In this document: piece after piece, positions 46,872 to 55,530 of the stretch
How the letters are laid out: the number at the start of each line of letters is the position of its first letter
Numbering within the stretch: position 1 is the first letter of the stretch
Assembly: GCF_947489365.1 (NCBI RefSeq)
Contig: NZ_CANLDB010000002.1
Location: forward strand, 310,001 to 374,000
Length of the DNA: 64,000 nucleotides
DNA from: an uncultured Nocardioides sp.
GTDB lineage: Bacteria; Actinomycetota; Actinomycetes; Propionibacteriales; Nocardioidaceae
Reading direction: 5' to 3'
The notes under the pieces: model-generated
What the model saw: the letters and a program-made list of their open reading frames with translations, nothing else
Database searches by the model: none
What the model was told of the DNA's origin: nothing
Translations under genes and position numbers: made by a program

Positions 46872-48308
46872 ATGACCACCACCGCCACCGCGCAAGACAC
46901 CGTTCGCGCTGTTGTGTACGCCCGCATCAGCCTGGACCGGCGAGGCGATGAAGCTGGGGTGGACCGCCAGATGGACGCTGCTCACCATGCGATCGCCAAC
47001 CGGGGCTGGGTGGTCGCTGGCGAGCCCTACGTAGACAACGACGTAAGCGCGTTCAGTGGCGCCACCCGGCCTGGGTACGCCCGCCTCATGCGCGACGTGA
47101 CAGCTGGTCGTGTGGACGTCGTGGTGGTGTTCCAGACGTCGCGGCTGTGGCGCAACCGTCGCGAGCGAGCGGAGGGGATCGAGCTGCTGCGCGCTCACGG
47201 GGTATCGGTTGTGGCTACCAAGGGCCCCAGCCTGGACATGTCGAGTGCGTACGGGCGCGGCATGGCGGGCCTGCTGGGCGAGTTCGACACGATGGAGTCC
47301 GAGGTCAAGGGAGAGCGGGTCATGGCGGCGCTGCAGCAGAACGCCCAGCTGGGGCGGTCGCACGGGCGCGCCACCTACGGCTGGGACCGCACCTACGACG
47401 CCACGACGGGCCGGTCGCGAGACGTGCTGAACGCCGCTGAGGCCGACGTCATCCGTGACATCGCGGACCGCATCCTGCGGGGCGACAGCATTAACGCCAT
47501 TACCCGTGAGCTGAACGAGCGTGGAGTGGTGTCGCCGGCCGACGCCAAGAGGCCCGCCGAGAAGCGGCGCGGCACCCCGTGGGGGAAGCAGATGGTGCGA
47601 GCTGTGGTCACCCGTGACCGCAACGCTGGACTGCGGGTGCACCAGGGCGAGGTGCTGGGTGAAGGCGCCTGGGAGCCCACCCTGGATCGCGGCACGTGGG
47701 AGCGAGTGTGCGCGGTGCTGGCCGACCCAGTGCGGCGTACATCCACCGGTTCGGCGGCCAAGCACCTGCTCTCTGGCATCGCAGTGTGCGACGTCTGCGA
47801 CGGCCCCATGCGTGCCGCAACGAACCGAGACGTGCCGTCGTACAAGTGCGCCGAGAAGTCTCACGTCACCCGTAACCGCCGTGACGCCGACGCTTACGTG
47901 AACGCGGTGGTGGTCGCCCGCCTGTCGCAGCGTGACGCGGTGGACCTTCTGGCGCCGCGAGACCTTGCCCACCTGGAGGCGGCTGCCGAGGCTCGCGCAC
48001 TGGAGCAGCGCCTGGACACTGCAGCGGACGACTACGCCGACGGAAAGATCACCGCTCGGCAGCTGGAGCGCATCACCGCGCGGTTGCGCCCGCAGGTGGA
48101 CGACGCGCTGGCCCGGGCGCGGACCGTGGACGACACCCCACTACTAACCGGCCTGGTGGGCGCACCCGACGTCGCAGCCGCGTGGGAGGCGCTGCCGCTG
48201 ACGCGCCGCCGGGCTGTTGTGGACCTACTGCTCACCGTGCGGATCGGACGTGCCCAGCAGGGAGCGCGTGTGTTCGATCCGGCCACGGTGAAGTTGGCTT
48301 GGCGCTAA
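46872..48308 (+). CDS. Large serine integrase of element 1
   Basis: This 478 aa large serine recombinase has the resolvase domain with the catalytic Ser in YARISLD near residue 20, then VVVFQTSRLWRN. A Recombinase domain follows (GRATYGWDRTYD, NAITRELNERGVVSP). A zinc ribbon has CDVCDG and YKC. A C-terminal coiled-coil-like region ends near ARVFDPATVKLAWR. It would integrate element 1 at the tadA site. It lies 44 bp inside attL, reading into the element, the usual place for an integrase beside attP. Confidence 0.95.
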   Translation: MTTTATAQDTVRAVVYARISLDRRGDEAGVDRQMDAAHHAIANRGWVVAGEPYVDNDVSAFSGATRPGYARLMRDVTAGRVDVVVVFQTSRLWRNRRERAEGIELLRAHGVSVVATKGPSLDMSSAYGRGMAGLLGEFDTMESEVKGERVMAALQQNAQLGRSHGRATYGWDRTYDATTGRSRDVLNAAEADVIRDIADRILRGDSINAITRELNERGVVSPADAKRPAEKRRGTPWGKQMVRAVVTRDRNAGLRVHQGEVLGEGAWEPTLDRGTWERVCAVLADPVRRTSTGSAAKHLLSGIAVCDVCDGPMRAATNRDVPSYKCAEKSHVTRNRRDADAYVNAVVVARLSQRDAVDLLAPRDLAHLEAAAEARALEQRLDTAADDYADGKITARQLERITARLRPQVDDALARARTVDDTPLLTGLVGAPDVAAAWEALPLTRRRAVVDLLLTVRIGRAQQGARVFDPATVKLAWR

Positions 48309-48384
48309 CCAGTCGAGCAGGTTCAAGAGTTACTACGCGAAGGTCCGGACCGGCAGAGCGCCCAGTCATGTTCGCAGTAGGTTG

Positions 48385-49272
48385 TTAGACGGTGTTGAGG
48401 GAACGACTCAAGCTCGCCAATCGGTTCGTTCGATCGGAGAAGTCCCCCACCGGGCCGTCCGAGGCCGCAGACATGGCCTCTAGGATCGGGCTTTGTATAT
48501 CGCCGGAAAGGACTGGCGCCCAGAGTTTGCTTTCAACCTCCCGTCGACGCCTAGACCCATCGATCCACAAGACAAGCGCAAGCGCTATCAGCCCGAGGCC
48601 GACTGTAGACCACTGAGTCGCCAGCACCACCGCCATTGCGCACAGGGGCCAGAAGATCGAGAGTCGAAACTCGGCCTCAGCGCGAAGCCGATCAAGTTCG
48701 GCGTAGAGGTCGGGGAACTTCATCTGGATTCTTACCTCGACTTCGGGTCGCTCATCCATGACAGCTTTCCTAAAGTCGCTGTTAAGTCGTTCCCAGACGT
48801 CACCTTTGACCGTGTCGCGATCATAGAAGCCCGCGAAACCCTTCGTCTGCGCCGTCATTGTGCCAAACCCTCGCATTACCGGGACGCGCCCGTCCTCAGA
48901 CAGCGTTAGAAACATGTTGGACAGCCACGATTCGACATTCGTCCAGTGGGTGGCCCAGGTAAGCCGGTTTCGGTACGGGAGCCACTCAATTGGTGACTCG
49001 CGGACAACGAGGAGGCTGCCGATCAGGTATGTGAGAAGCAATGCAGCACTCCATCCCACGTTCACTGGCAGGCCAAGATCGGAAAACCTGCCTAGTAGAT
49101 CGGCAGCACGGAGACTGGCGCTGAACTGAGGACCGATCGTGAGCCAGGCGGCGGCAGCCCAGAGCAGACCCACCACGAGAGGCGTACGGAAGTCTCGGAC
49201 TCCAGGGAGTAGCGCCGACAGCATGGCAGGGACCCTACGTGCGTCCGCCGACGCCCAAACGCGATAAGACAT
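48385..49272 (-). CDS. Unknown membrane protein, element 1 cargo
   Basis: I do not recognise this 295 aa protein. It has two N-terminal hydrophobic segments (TPLVVGLLWAAAAWL; SAALLLTYLIGSLLVV), a soluble middle (about residues 95-205) and two more segments (FWPLCAMAVVLATQW; GLIALALVLWI), then a C-terminal soluble tail. The layout, two membrane pairs around a cytosolic region, suits a membrane sensor or effector. It is isolated on the minus strand of element 1 and could be a cargo gene such as defence or superinfection control. ATG at 49272 has a GAAAGAAG site; 49224 is an alternative. Confidence 0.7.
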   Translation of the reverse strand: MSYRVWASADARRVPAMLSALLPGVRDFRTPLVVGLLWAAAAWLTIGPQFSASLRAADLLGRFSDLGLPVNVGWSAALLLTYLIGSLLVVRESPIEWLPYRNRLTWATHWTNVESWLSNMFLTLSEDGRVPVMRGFGTMTAQTKGFAGFYDRDTVKGDVWERLNSDFRKAVMDERPEVEVRIQMKFPDLYAELDRLRAEAEFRLSIFWPLCAMAVVLATQWSTVGLGLIALALVLWIDGSRRRREVESKLWAPVLSGDIQSPILEAMSAASDGPVGDFSDRTNRLASLSRSLNTV

Positions 49273-49460
49273 CGCTTCTTTCGCCGAAGCAGGCGGTAGG
49301 GGATTGGCGATGGGCCCCGGCCAGGCCCCTCAACCCGCAGTGACCCCTTCCGAATAGCTCCTGGGGCCCTCTGTACAGGCATGCCCGTCGCACCCCATGA
49401 TGACGGCTGCTTGCGGGACCCAAACGACGACGGCCCGCGCTGACTGGATGGGGACAAACC

Positions 49461-49763
49461 ATGCGACGGATCACCGCTGCGGCTGCCACGGTCGCACTCG
49501 TCGGAGGTGGCCTGCTGGCCACCACCGCTCCCGCCTCGGCGGGCAGCGCCGGGGGTGCCGCAGAGCGCGCCAGAAGCTACTCCAACTGCACCGCGCTCAA
49601 CCGCGATTGGCGCAACGGCGTGGCCAAGAACGCGCGGGCTGCCCAGCGGCAGGTCCGTGAAGGCGGTGCTCGCCCCGCGTCTGGACCCCGAGCTCGCGCG
49701 GTCTACAACCGGAACTACCGCAGCCTCGACCGCGACCGCGACGGCACTGCGTGCGAGCAGTGA
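49461..49763 (+). CDS. Secreted Excalibur calcium-binding domain protein
   Basis: This 100 aa protein has a signal peptide ending near TAPASA and the Excalibur domain: SNCTALN, the terminal YNRNYRSLDRDRDGTACE with the Asp-rich calcium loop and paired cysteines. Such proteins are exported and bind calcium; function in an element is unknown. It starts with the ATG at 49461. Confidence 0.88.
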   Translation: MRRITAAAATVALVGGGLLATTAPASAGSAGGAAERARSYSNCTALNRDWRNGVAKNARAAQRQVREGGARPASGPRARAVYNRNYRSLDRDRDGTACEQ

Positions 49764-49795
49764 GGGAACGAGCGTAGGTAAGGCGCAGGCCGGAG

Positions 49796-50431
49796 ATGGT
49801 TCTGGAGGTCATCACGGTTGTCGCCACGCTCGGCCTTCTCGGTGTAACGGGGTGGTACGCCCACACGACGAAGCGGATGGCCGACACCGCAGCGGATGCA
49901 GCCAAGAGCAGCGACCGCGCTACGGAGTCGGCTGAGCGGTCTGCCACGGCGGCTGAGAAGTCTGCTGTGGCCGCGCTTGAGGCTGCTCGTGTGGCGCAAT
50001 CGCAGGTGGAGGTCGACTTCGACGGGCTCCTCATCGCTTGGACCGATCCTGACCCCAAGGTGGGGACCCTGGCGTCGGTACGAGTGCGCTGCCTCGGCGC
50101 TGCCGTCGTAGTGCAGCGGGTTCACGTCCGGCGTGCGTTCCTGTCCGACGGGCTCGACTACTTCGAGGATGAACCCGCGATGGTTCACGTTGACCTGGAG
50201 GCGCTCGGGGAGTTCACGCTGCCTAGGCGTCTACACCGGCATGAGTTTGTACACCTGTCCAACGCTCCGATGCGCGAAGCTCCCCGACCATTCGTCCGCT
50301 TCATCCTCGACGTGCACTACACGTTCTCGGAGGACGGCGGGGCAGGCGGGGCCAAGCAACTCATCGTGTCTCAACACAGCGACTCGCACACAAGCGGCGT
50401 GCACCACGTCGATGACGACGACGACCTCTGA
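49796..50431 (+). CDS. Membrane-anchored helical protein, element 1 cargo
   Basis: This 211 aa protein has an N-terminal membrane helix (VLEVITVVATLGLLGVTGW), an alanine-rich region with heptad-like pattern (about residues 27-68, RMADTAADAAKSSDRATESA), and a C-terminal predominantly beta domain (VRVRCLGAAVVVQRVHVRR) ending in an acidic tail (VDDDDDL). I recognise no family. ATG at 49796 lies 33 bp after the Excalibur stop, so the two may be co-transcribed. Confidence 0.7.
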   Translation: MVLEVITVVATLGLLGVTGWYAHTTKRMADTAADAAKSSDRATESAERSATAAEKSAVAALEAARVAQSQVEVDFDGLLIAWTDPDPKVGTLASVRVRCLGAAVVVQRVHVRRAFLSDGLDYFEDEPAMVHVDLEALGEFTLPRRLHRHEFVHLSNAPMREAPRPFVRFILDVHYTFSEDGGAGGAKQLIVSQHSDSHTSGVHHVDDDDDL

Positions 50432-50492
50432 CATGGAGGCGCCCCCGGTCACGCATGGGGTCGTGGTCGGGGCGCCGTCCCCCGGGTCGTCA

Positions 50493-51260
50493 TCACAGAC
50501 CCAGCGACAGCCGCTCTTCCTGATAGGCACGCTGCGCTGGGGTGCGGGCTGTGTCGCGGGCCAGGATGCGACTGACCACCGGAGGCGACCAGGCGCCGCC
50601 GCGCTTGGTGGGGTGGCCGCCCTCGCGCAGCGCAGCAGCTATCCGGGCGTGGCTCCACCCCTGGGCAGCCAGCCGCCGCATGACACCGAGCGCCACCTGT
50701 TCGTCCTGTACGGACCTCAGGTCCCCATTGACGGACCGCCAGCCGTAGGGGGCGGGCCCGTTAGCGTGCTGTCCCTGCTCGGCCTTGTAGCGGCGTCCGT
50801 CGCGCATACGTTTCACGAGCATCGACCGCTCAAGTTCGGCAGCTGCGCCCATCACCTGCCGGGCGAAGGTGCGCATAGGGTCGTCGGGATCGTCCCGAGG
50901 CACCTCGCCGCCCAGCGTGAACACCGCCGTGTTGGGCCGCGCCCAGACCTGGGCAAGCACCACCTCCTGAATCGTGAGTTGCCTGGCCAGCCGGTCCAGG
51001 TCGCGCATCACCAGCCCGTCGATCGTGCCGGTCGTCAGCGCGTCGAGGGCAGCGGTCAGACCGGGCCGGTCGCCCGCTGGGAGGGTGCCGGACCGACCTG
51101 GGTCGCTGAACACCCCGGCCACCTTGTGGCCCTGGGCCTCGGCCCACACGCGGCAGTCGCGCTCCTGAGCAGGAAGCGACTCGCTCTCGACCTGACCAGC
51201 GGTTGAGACACGCAGGTAGAGCCCAACGTTGAGGGTCACGGGCTTGCCGTCACTGGCCAT
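50493..51260 (-). CDS. Small serine recombinase (resolvase/invertase-like)
   Basis: This 255 aa recombinase has the resolvase catalytic domain: LYLRVSTAGQ with the active Ser near residue 20, ERDCRVWAEAQGH, GLVMRDLDRLARQ and ERSMLVKRMRDGRR. A C-terminal helix-turn-helix follows (SHARIAAALREGGHPTKRGG). It lacks the zinc ribbon and coiled coil of the large integrases, so it is not a second complete integrase. It may resolve element dimers or invert a segment. It points toward the left end. Confidence 0.85.
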   Translation of the reverse strand: MASDGKPVTLNVGLYLRVSTAGQVESESLPAQERDCRVWAEAQGHKVAGVFSDPGRSGTLPAGDRPGLTAALDALTTGTIDGLVMRDLDRLARQLTIQEVVLAQVWARPNTAVFTLGGEVPRDDPDDPMRTFARQVMGAAAELERSMLVKRMRDGRRYKAEQGQHANGPAPYGWRSVNGDLRSVQDEQVALGVMRRLAAQGWSHARIAAALREGGHPTKRGGAWSPPVVSRILARDTARTPAQRAYQEERLSLGL

Positions 51261-51428
51261 GCGGACTCCTGAGATCGGGTGCTTGCCGCCGATCCTTTGA
51301 GATCAGCGGCAGAACCGTAGGTCTCCCTTGATCCGCTCCGCTAGGGCGGATTCGGTAGCGCTCCCGTGGCGGCTCGCGCTCGCGCGCGTAAGGCTTCTCG
51401 GCGTGCGCGCCGCCTACTATCCGGCCCT

Positions 51429-51608
51429 ATGACCGCTCTTCGCGTGGCCTTTGGTGTGGCACTGGTGCTGGCCGGGTTCGCCGTGCTGCTCTTCGTCGAT
51501 ATCGGTATTCGCCTTAATGGCGCTTTCGCTGGCCTCATCATCGCGGTGGGCGTGTTTGTCGTGCTGGGGCGTGTCCCCGGACGAAACACCCAGCGGCCTC
51601 CCGGTTGA
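51429..51608 (+). CDS. Small two-helix membrane protein
   Basis: This 59 aa protein has two hydrophobic stretches (VAFGVALVLAGFAVLLFVDI; GAFAGLIIAVGVFVVLG) and a short basic tail. No family is recognised. Small membrane proteins of this kind are common in phage-related elements as holins or regulators, but no lysis gene is near. It begins with the ATG at 51429. Confidence 0.55.
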   Translation: MTALRVAFGVALVLAGFAVLLFVDIGIRLNGAFAGLIIAVGVFVVLGRVPGRNTQRPPG

Positions 51609-51625
51609 GTTGAGGGCCAGTCGAG

Positions 51626-51771
51626 CGCGTCCAAGCGGAAGTGCGTCCAACCACCCAACGGAGCCCCGCGCTAATGCGTCCACCACCGCGTCCGCGTCTA
51701 TAGACGCGGAGACGCGCTGGTTTGAGTGACCGCGTCCACCGCGTCTGGACGCACTCAGACGCGGTGGACGC
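51626..51771. repeat. GCGTCCA-type repeats and hairpin downstream of the replication module
   Basis: GCGTCCA and close variants occur repeatedly between 51626 and 51771. A perfect hairpin, GCGTCCACCGCGTCT and AGACGCGGTGGACGC (51732-51746 and 51757-51771, 10-base loop), follows the stop of the RepA-like gene on the minus strand. The 14-mer GCGTCCACCGCGTC recurs at 63833 in element 2. The hairpin may be the module terminator; the repeats resemble iterons. Confidence 0.6.
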
Positions 51772-51776
51772 ACTCG

Positions 51777-53048
51777 TCAGATGAGCTCGTGGCCGAAATC
51801 GACCACGTAGTGCAGTTTCGCGCCGCGTGGCCCTGCCTCTACCCGCAGGTGACCCTTGGCTACTAGCGCCTTGATCGCACCGCGGATAGACCCAGCATTG
51901 CCGCCCACCCCAGGCGCGCCGTCCGACTGCCCTTCCATCTGGCGGCCGGTACAGCCCGGATGCGCCGCGACGTAGGCCAGCACCCCTTCTTCGGCTTGCA
52001 CGCTGCGGACCTCCTTGCGGCTGGGCCCTGCGCCGTCGACAGCTAAGCGGCGCGTGAACGGGTCGTACGCAAGCTGCATCTCGGGTTCGTCGACGTCGCG
52101 TCCGTACGCCGAGAAGTAACGCGCGCTGCGCTCGTCGTCAGGGTCGGCCTTCACAAGTTTCCACTTTGCGTCTGGCCAGTCCTCGATCCGGCTAGAACCC
52201 CGAGACCGTTCGTTCGCGTGGCCCATGTGGTGCACGAGCATCAGCTCGTGCACCCCGGCCGCACGGCACAGCTCGTCCAGCGCGACGAGAAATCGGCCAG
52301 CGTCTTGGTTCTCATCGAGACCCAGTGCGTCGAGTGCGGGGCGCAGGCAGTCGAAAACCATCACGTTCGCTCCGCGAATGCGGTCCACCCAGTCGGCCCG
52401 GACCACGGGGTCGAGGATGTCGAACGACGACAGCGCTCCCCGCAGGATGACCACGTCCACAGCGCTCGTGTTTGCGATCTCCTGATCCTGGAGCCAGGCC
52501 CGGACCCTGCTTCGCGACATCTCGTCGTCCAGCAGCACCACCTTGCCCACTGGTGCCACTGCGTACCGGTCGAGGAAGGCGTCGCCGTCCACCAGTGATC
52601 GCATCACGTTGCCCACCAGGGTGGTCTTGCCGGACTTGTTCTGCGCGGCCAGCACTACTCGCCCGTCCACCGGCCACAGCTGGTCGATCCGGTAGGCCAC
52701 GGGCTCGTCGGGCTCGTCCAGCAGATCAGCCAGGCTCACAGTCGGGGGTGGGTCGGCGCGATGGTCCGCCCTGACTTGATGCCGGGCGGCGTCGGCCACC
52801 CGCAATTCGTGAGCCTTCTGCTCAACCTGCTCCTGCGTGCCCCCGCCCGCGTGCCGGGCCCGCACCGCCTCCGTTCGGCGGTCGCGGTTGACGACGGTTA
52901 GCGCTTCCACCAGGTCGTCGGCGGGGAGGTCACGCAGAAGTCGCCAGATCGCTGTCTCGCGGGCGTAGGGGTCCAGGTCGAGCACCTGCTGCGTCAGGCG
53001 GGCATGTGCAGGCAGATCGGCGGAGTCGGCCGTCCCGTCGTCGCTCAT
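51777..53048 (-). CDS. RepA-like AAA ATPase of the element 1 replication module
   Basis: This 423 aa protein has a RecA/RepA-type (AAA_25) ATPase: Walker A in VLAAQNKSGKTTLVGNVM, Walker B in VMVFDCLRPALDALG and the LVHHMGH motif. The N-terminal region is charged. The C-terminus (AHPGCTGRQMEG, then IRGAIKALVAKGHLRVEAG) looks like a winged helix. This layout suits a replicative helicase or partner of a plasmid- or phage-type primase. Its ATG overlaps the preceding gene by 4 bp. A prim-pol fusion plays the same part in element 2. Confidence 0.85.
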   Translation of the reverse strand: MSDDGTADSADLPAHARLTQQVLDLDPYARETAIWRLLRDLPADDLVEALTVVNRDRRTEAVRARHAGGGTQEQVEQKAHELRVADAARHQVRADHRADPPPTVSLADLLDEPDEPVAYRIDQLWPVDGRVVLAAQNKSGKTTLVGNVMRSLVDGDAFLDRYAVAPVGKVVLLDDEMSRSRVRAWLQDQEIANTSAVDVVILRGALSSFDILDPVVRADWVDRIRGANVMVFDCLRPALDALGLDENQDAGRFLVALDELCRAAGVHELMLVHHMGHANERSRGSSRIEDWPDAKWKLVKADPDDERSARYFSAYGRDVDEPEMQLAYDPFTRRLAVDGAGPSRKEVRSVQAEEGVLAYVAAHPGCTGRQMEGQSDGAPGVGGNAGSIRGAIKALVAKGHLRVEAGPRGAKLHYVVDFGHELI

Positions 53049-53482
53049 CGGCCCACCCCCACGCGGCTCGGCTCCACGGTGGCCTCAGTCCGCAGAGGTC
53101 GGTCTAATCCGGCCACCAGGTTGTAGTCCAGGGGCCCGGCACCCGCACGCTGGTAGGCATCCTCGAGACCCACCCGCACCCGGGACCTCACTGCGTCACC
53201 GTTGCTGGCCCGCCAACCCTTGGGGGTCCACCGGTGCCACCCCACACCCGACACGTAGGCGTACTCGCCCCGCAGGACGACGTAGACCGCCCACCGCGCG
53301 ATCAGGCGTCGGTTGGCACCCGACACCACCACGTCGGCGGGCGGGTCGGCGCAGGCCAGCGGCGGCGGCACCGCCCCACCCTTCCGGCGGGTCTGGCCCC
53401 TTGCGCCCTCGCGAAGCTGGCGGCAGCTTCGGTCGTGTCGCCCCCGCCCGCCGCACTGCGGGCACTTCGGCGCCGCGCTCAT
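53045..53482 (-). CDS. Zinc-ribbon primase-associated protein
   Basis: This 145 aa protein opens with a zinc ribbon (CPQCGG and SCRQL), then a basic linker, and has YVSGVGWHRWTPKGW in the middle, a pattern seen in D5/primase accessory regions. It may act with the adjacent ATPase in initiation. Only these two features are recognised. It overlaps both neighbours (ATGA at each end). Confidence 0.65.
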   Translation of the reverse strand: MSAAPKCPQCGGRGRHDRSCRQLREGARGQTRRKGGAVPPPLACADPPADVVVSGANRRLIARWAVYVVLRGEYAYVSGVGWHRWTPKGWRASNGDAVRSRVRVGLEDAYQRAGAGPLDYNLVAGLDRPLRTEATVEPSRVGVGR

Positions 53483-53616
53483 CGGGTGAGCTCGTCGTCA
53501 GGTCGGAGCAGCCCGGCCAGCTGGGCGCGCTGGTCGTCTGTCAGCGGCGGCGCCGCCGCCACCACCGCCGCTACTGCCTCGTTAAGCGTGATCGGGCCGC
53601 AGGTGGTGGTGCTCAT
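53479..53616 (-). CDS. 45 aa conserved microprotein (element 1 copy)
   Basis: The ORF begins MSTTTCGPITLNEAV and ends RPDDELTR, 45 aa. Its ATG at 53616 overlaps the stop of the 114 aa gene and its stop overlaps the ATG of the zinc-ribbon gene, so it is translationally coupled at both ends. A clear relative of the same length lies at 61348-61485 in element 2, sharing the VAAAPPL core. Function is unknown. It is too short for most gene callers. Confidence 0.8.
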   Translation of the reverse strand: MSTTTCGPITLNEAVAAVVAAAPPLTDDQRAQLAGLLRPDDELTR

Positions 53617-53957
53617 GCGGCGCCGCCGTCCAGGATGATCTGCGCGATGCGATGGCGCTCGTCGTCACGGAGCCGCACGCTGAACGCGGCCTCGCGCACC
53701 GCGCGCTCTAGCCGTTCGGCGGCCTCTCTGTCGACTCCTTCGACCAGCAGCGCCACCAGGTGACCCACCTGGGCGGGGCTCAGGGCAGGACTGGCAGCCC
53801 GGTTGGCGCGGCGGACCTCGCGCTGGATGCGCTGATAGGCCAGGCCCTGCCGGGCGGCGCGCTCTGCCTCGGGTGATGGGGTTGATCCGTGGGCATACAA
53901 CCCGGCGACTCGGGCGCCTGCACGGCGCACCTCGCTGACGTTGTCGTTGTGGTTCAC
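53613..53957 (-). CDS. Conserved helical protein, first gene of the replication module (element 1)
   Basis: This 114 aa protein shares with the element 2 homologue (61013-61351) the segments AYQRIQREVRRAN, VGHLVALLVEGVDREAAERL and ERAVREA. It is mostly helical, with a variable N-terminus. I recognise no family. GTG at 53957 is chosen because it follows GAGAGG; an upstream TTG at 53984 is less likely. It is the first gene of the module and is divergent from the capsid-like gene. A small hairpin (53985-54002) lies in its leader. Confidence 0.75.
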   Translation of the reverse strand: MNHNDNVSEVRRAGARVAGLYAHGSTPSPEAERAARQGLAYQRIQREVRRANRAASPALSPAQVGHLVALLVEGVDREAAERLERAVREAAFSVRLRDDERHRIAQIILDGGAA

Positions 53958-54375
53958 GACGGGCGCCTCTCGGCGTGTGGTCAACCACCCGTCCCCGGGT
54001 GGGTGCCGTCCCTCCGATGTGAACGGCTAACTACTCCGGCCGCGCTGCGTCTGGCGGGCAACCGGGCCTCGGACGATCACCAGGCGGAGATATTTCACCC
54101 CACGGGCCCCCGGCGGGGGCCCACTCCCGGACTGCAGCATTTCCGATAGCTATGACCAAGCTCTGCTCACAGTTTAGTCGACGATTGCGGCATCAGCGGA
54201 CCGCGACGAAACTTGTGAGTACAGGCCTCCGAGTAGCCGAGACGCGGCCTTCAACGACTTCGCTCAGCGCCCGTTGCGGGGGTCTGTTTCTGCGTATAGT
54301 TCTCGGTGTCGCAAAACAGTCCCACTCACTTTCAAGAAGTGACGGTTTCCCGCACTTTCTTGAAAGGACTGCAAC
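53958..54375. promoter_or_regulatory. Divergent intergenic region between replication module and capsid gene
   Basis: This 418-bp gap separates the leftward replication genes from the rightward capsid gene. It holds a hairpin at 53985-54002 (CCACCC and GGGTGG) and, near the capsid start, the inverted repeat at 54330-54365. No convincing ORF was found. It is the expected place for divergent promoters and a lysogeny-type switch. Confidence 0.6.
54330..54365 (+). promoter_or_regulatory. Inverted repeat in the capsid gene leader
   Basis: TTTCAAGAA (54330-54338) and TTCTTGAAA (54357-54365) are reverse complements 18 bp apart, ending 10 bp before the capsid ATG. It may be an operator or an RNA hairpin reaching the ribosome site. 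Confidence 0.6.
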
Positions 54376-55446
54376 ATGGCACGCGGCTACAACTCGATCG
54401 CCGACGTCCGCACCCTGGGCGACGGCACCGACATGTCCACGGTGTGGGCTGAGTTCTCGCAGGCGCTGGACCTGGCCAACGCCCAGCGCGGCGCCCTGCT
54501 GGACCTGCTGACGTTCCGCACCACCAACAAGGCCGACCTGGTGCTGCAGGCACCGGGCGGCACCGCCGAGTTCGAGGACGCCAGCGAGTACGGCGTGCCG
54601 TCGGGTTCGCGTGCCGAGGCCGCCACCGTGGAGCTGGGCTACCCATTCGTCTGGAAGGACTTCGCGACCCGGTTCACGTGGCAGTTCCTGGCCGACGCCA
54701 GCGTCGAGCAGGTGACCGCGCTGCACAACGGCGCCATCGCCGCCGACTACCGGCTGATGACCCGCACCGTGCTGGAGGCGCTGTTCTCCAACACCAACCG
54801 CACCCACGCATCTACCGACTCGCCCATCCGGGCGCTGTGGAACGGCGACGGGTCCGCGATCCCCGACTACAACGGTGAGACGTTCGGGTCGACCCACAAC
54901 CACTACGGCACCACCGAGTCCGCGACCCTGGCCCCCAGCGACGTGGAGTGGCTGCAGTCAACCGTGCTAGAGCACGGCTACGGCGAGGACGACGGTGCCC
55001 AGCTGGTGATCCTGGCCGGGCGCGACCTGGCCGACACCATCGCCGGGTGGCGCGCCGGGGTGAACGGTGCCGCGTTCGACTACATCCCCAGCGAGACCGC
55101 CGTGCCCTACCTGACCACCGAGCAGCTGGTGGGCCAGCGCCCCGGTGGGCAGTTCCAGGGGATGAAGATCGTCGGGCAGTACGGCAACGCGCTGATCGCG
55201 CCGACGTCGCTGGTCCCGCGCAACTACCTGACCTGCGTCGCGGTGGGTGGGTCCACCCCGGTGATCGGCCTGCGCGAGCACCGCCGCCTGACCGGCCTGC
55301 AGATCGTGCGGGGCTCCCAGCCCGACTACCCCCTGCTCGACTCGTACTACGTGCACGGGCTCGGAGCGGGGGTGCGCCAGCGCGGCGGGGCCGCGTGCCT
55401 GCAGGTGACCACGTCGGCCACCTACACCTCGCCCAGCTTCGCCTGA
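54376..55446 (+). CDS. Phage major capsid protein-like (HK97-type suspected)
   Basis: This 356 aa protein resembles actinophage major capsid proteins in its central and C-terminal pattern: YPFVWKDFATRFTWQFLADA, RLMTRTVLEALFSNTNRT, HNHYGTTESATL, IAGWRAGVNGAAFDYIPSE and YPLLDSYYVHGLGAGVRQRG. It starts with ATG at 54376 after GAAAGGA. No portal, prohead protease or tail gene is nearby, so this would be a lone capsid gene, as in satellites that make or redirect capsids. The assignment is by pattern recognition and not confirmed by search. An encapsulin-like shell is an alternative. Confidence 0.7.
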   Translation: MARGYNSIADVRTLGDGTDMSTVWAEFSQALDLANAQRGALLDLLTFRTTNKADLVLQAPGGTAEFEDASEYGVPSGSRAEAATVELGYPFVWKDFATRFTWQFLADASVEQVTALHNGAIAADYRLMTRTVLEALFSNTNRTHASTDSPIRALWNGDGSAIPDYNGETFGSTHNHYGTTESATLAPSDVEWLQSTVLEHGYGEDDGAQLVILAGRDLADTIAGWRAGVNGAAFDYIPSETAVPYLTTEQLVGQRPGGQFQGMKIVGQYGNALIAPTSLVPRNYLTCVAVGGSTPVIGLREHRRLTGLQIVRGSQPDYPLLDSYYVHGLGAGVRQRGGAACLQVTTSATYTSPSFA

Positions 55447-55530
55447 CCCACATCTCCGCCCGGGGCAGGTAGGGGCACGCCATACCCCGGGCGGGACCCA
55501 CCACCACGACGCAAGCCAGGAGCCGCACCC

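Noticed and set aside
45363..47972. A very long minus-strand open frame running from tadB through the element 1 boundary
   Set aside because: Only the first 870 bp encode TadB. The rest is antisense to the serine integrase, crosses attL and has no recognisable protein features.
46872..48308. Element 1 as a full prophage
   Set aside because: No portal, large terminase, protease, tail or lysis genes were seen, so a satellite-like element fits better.
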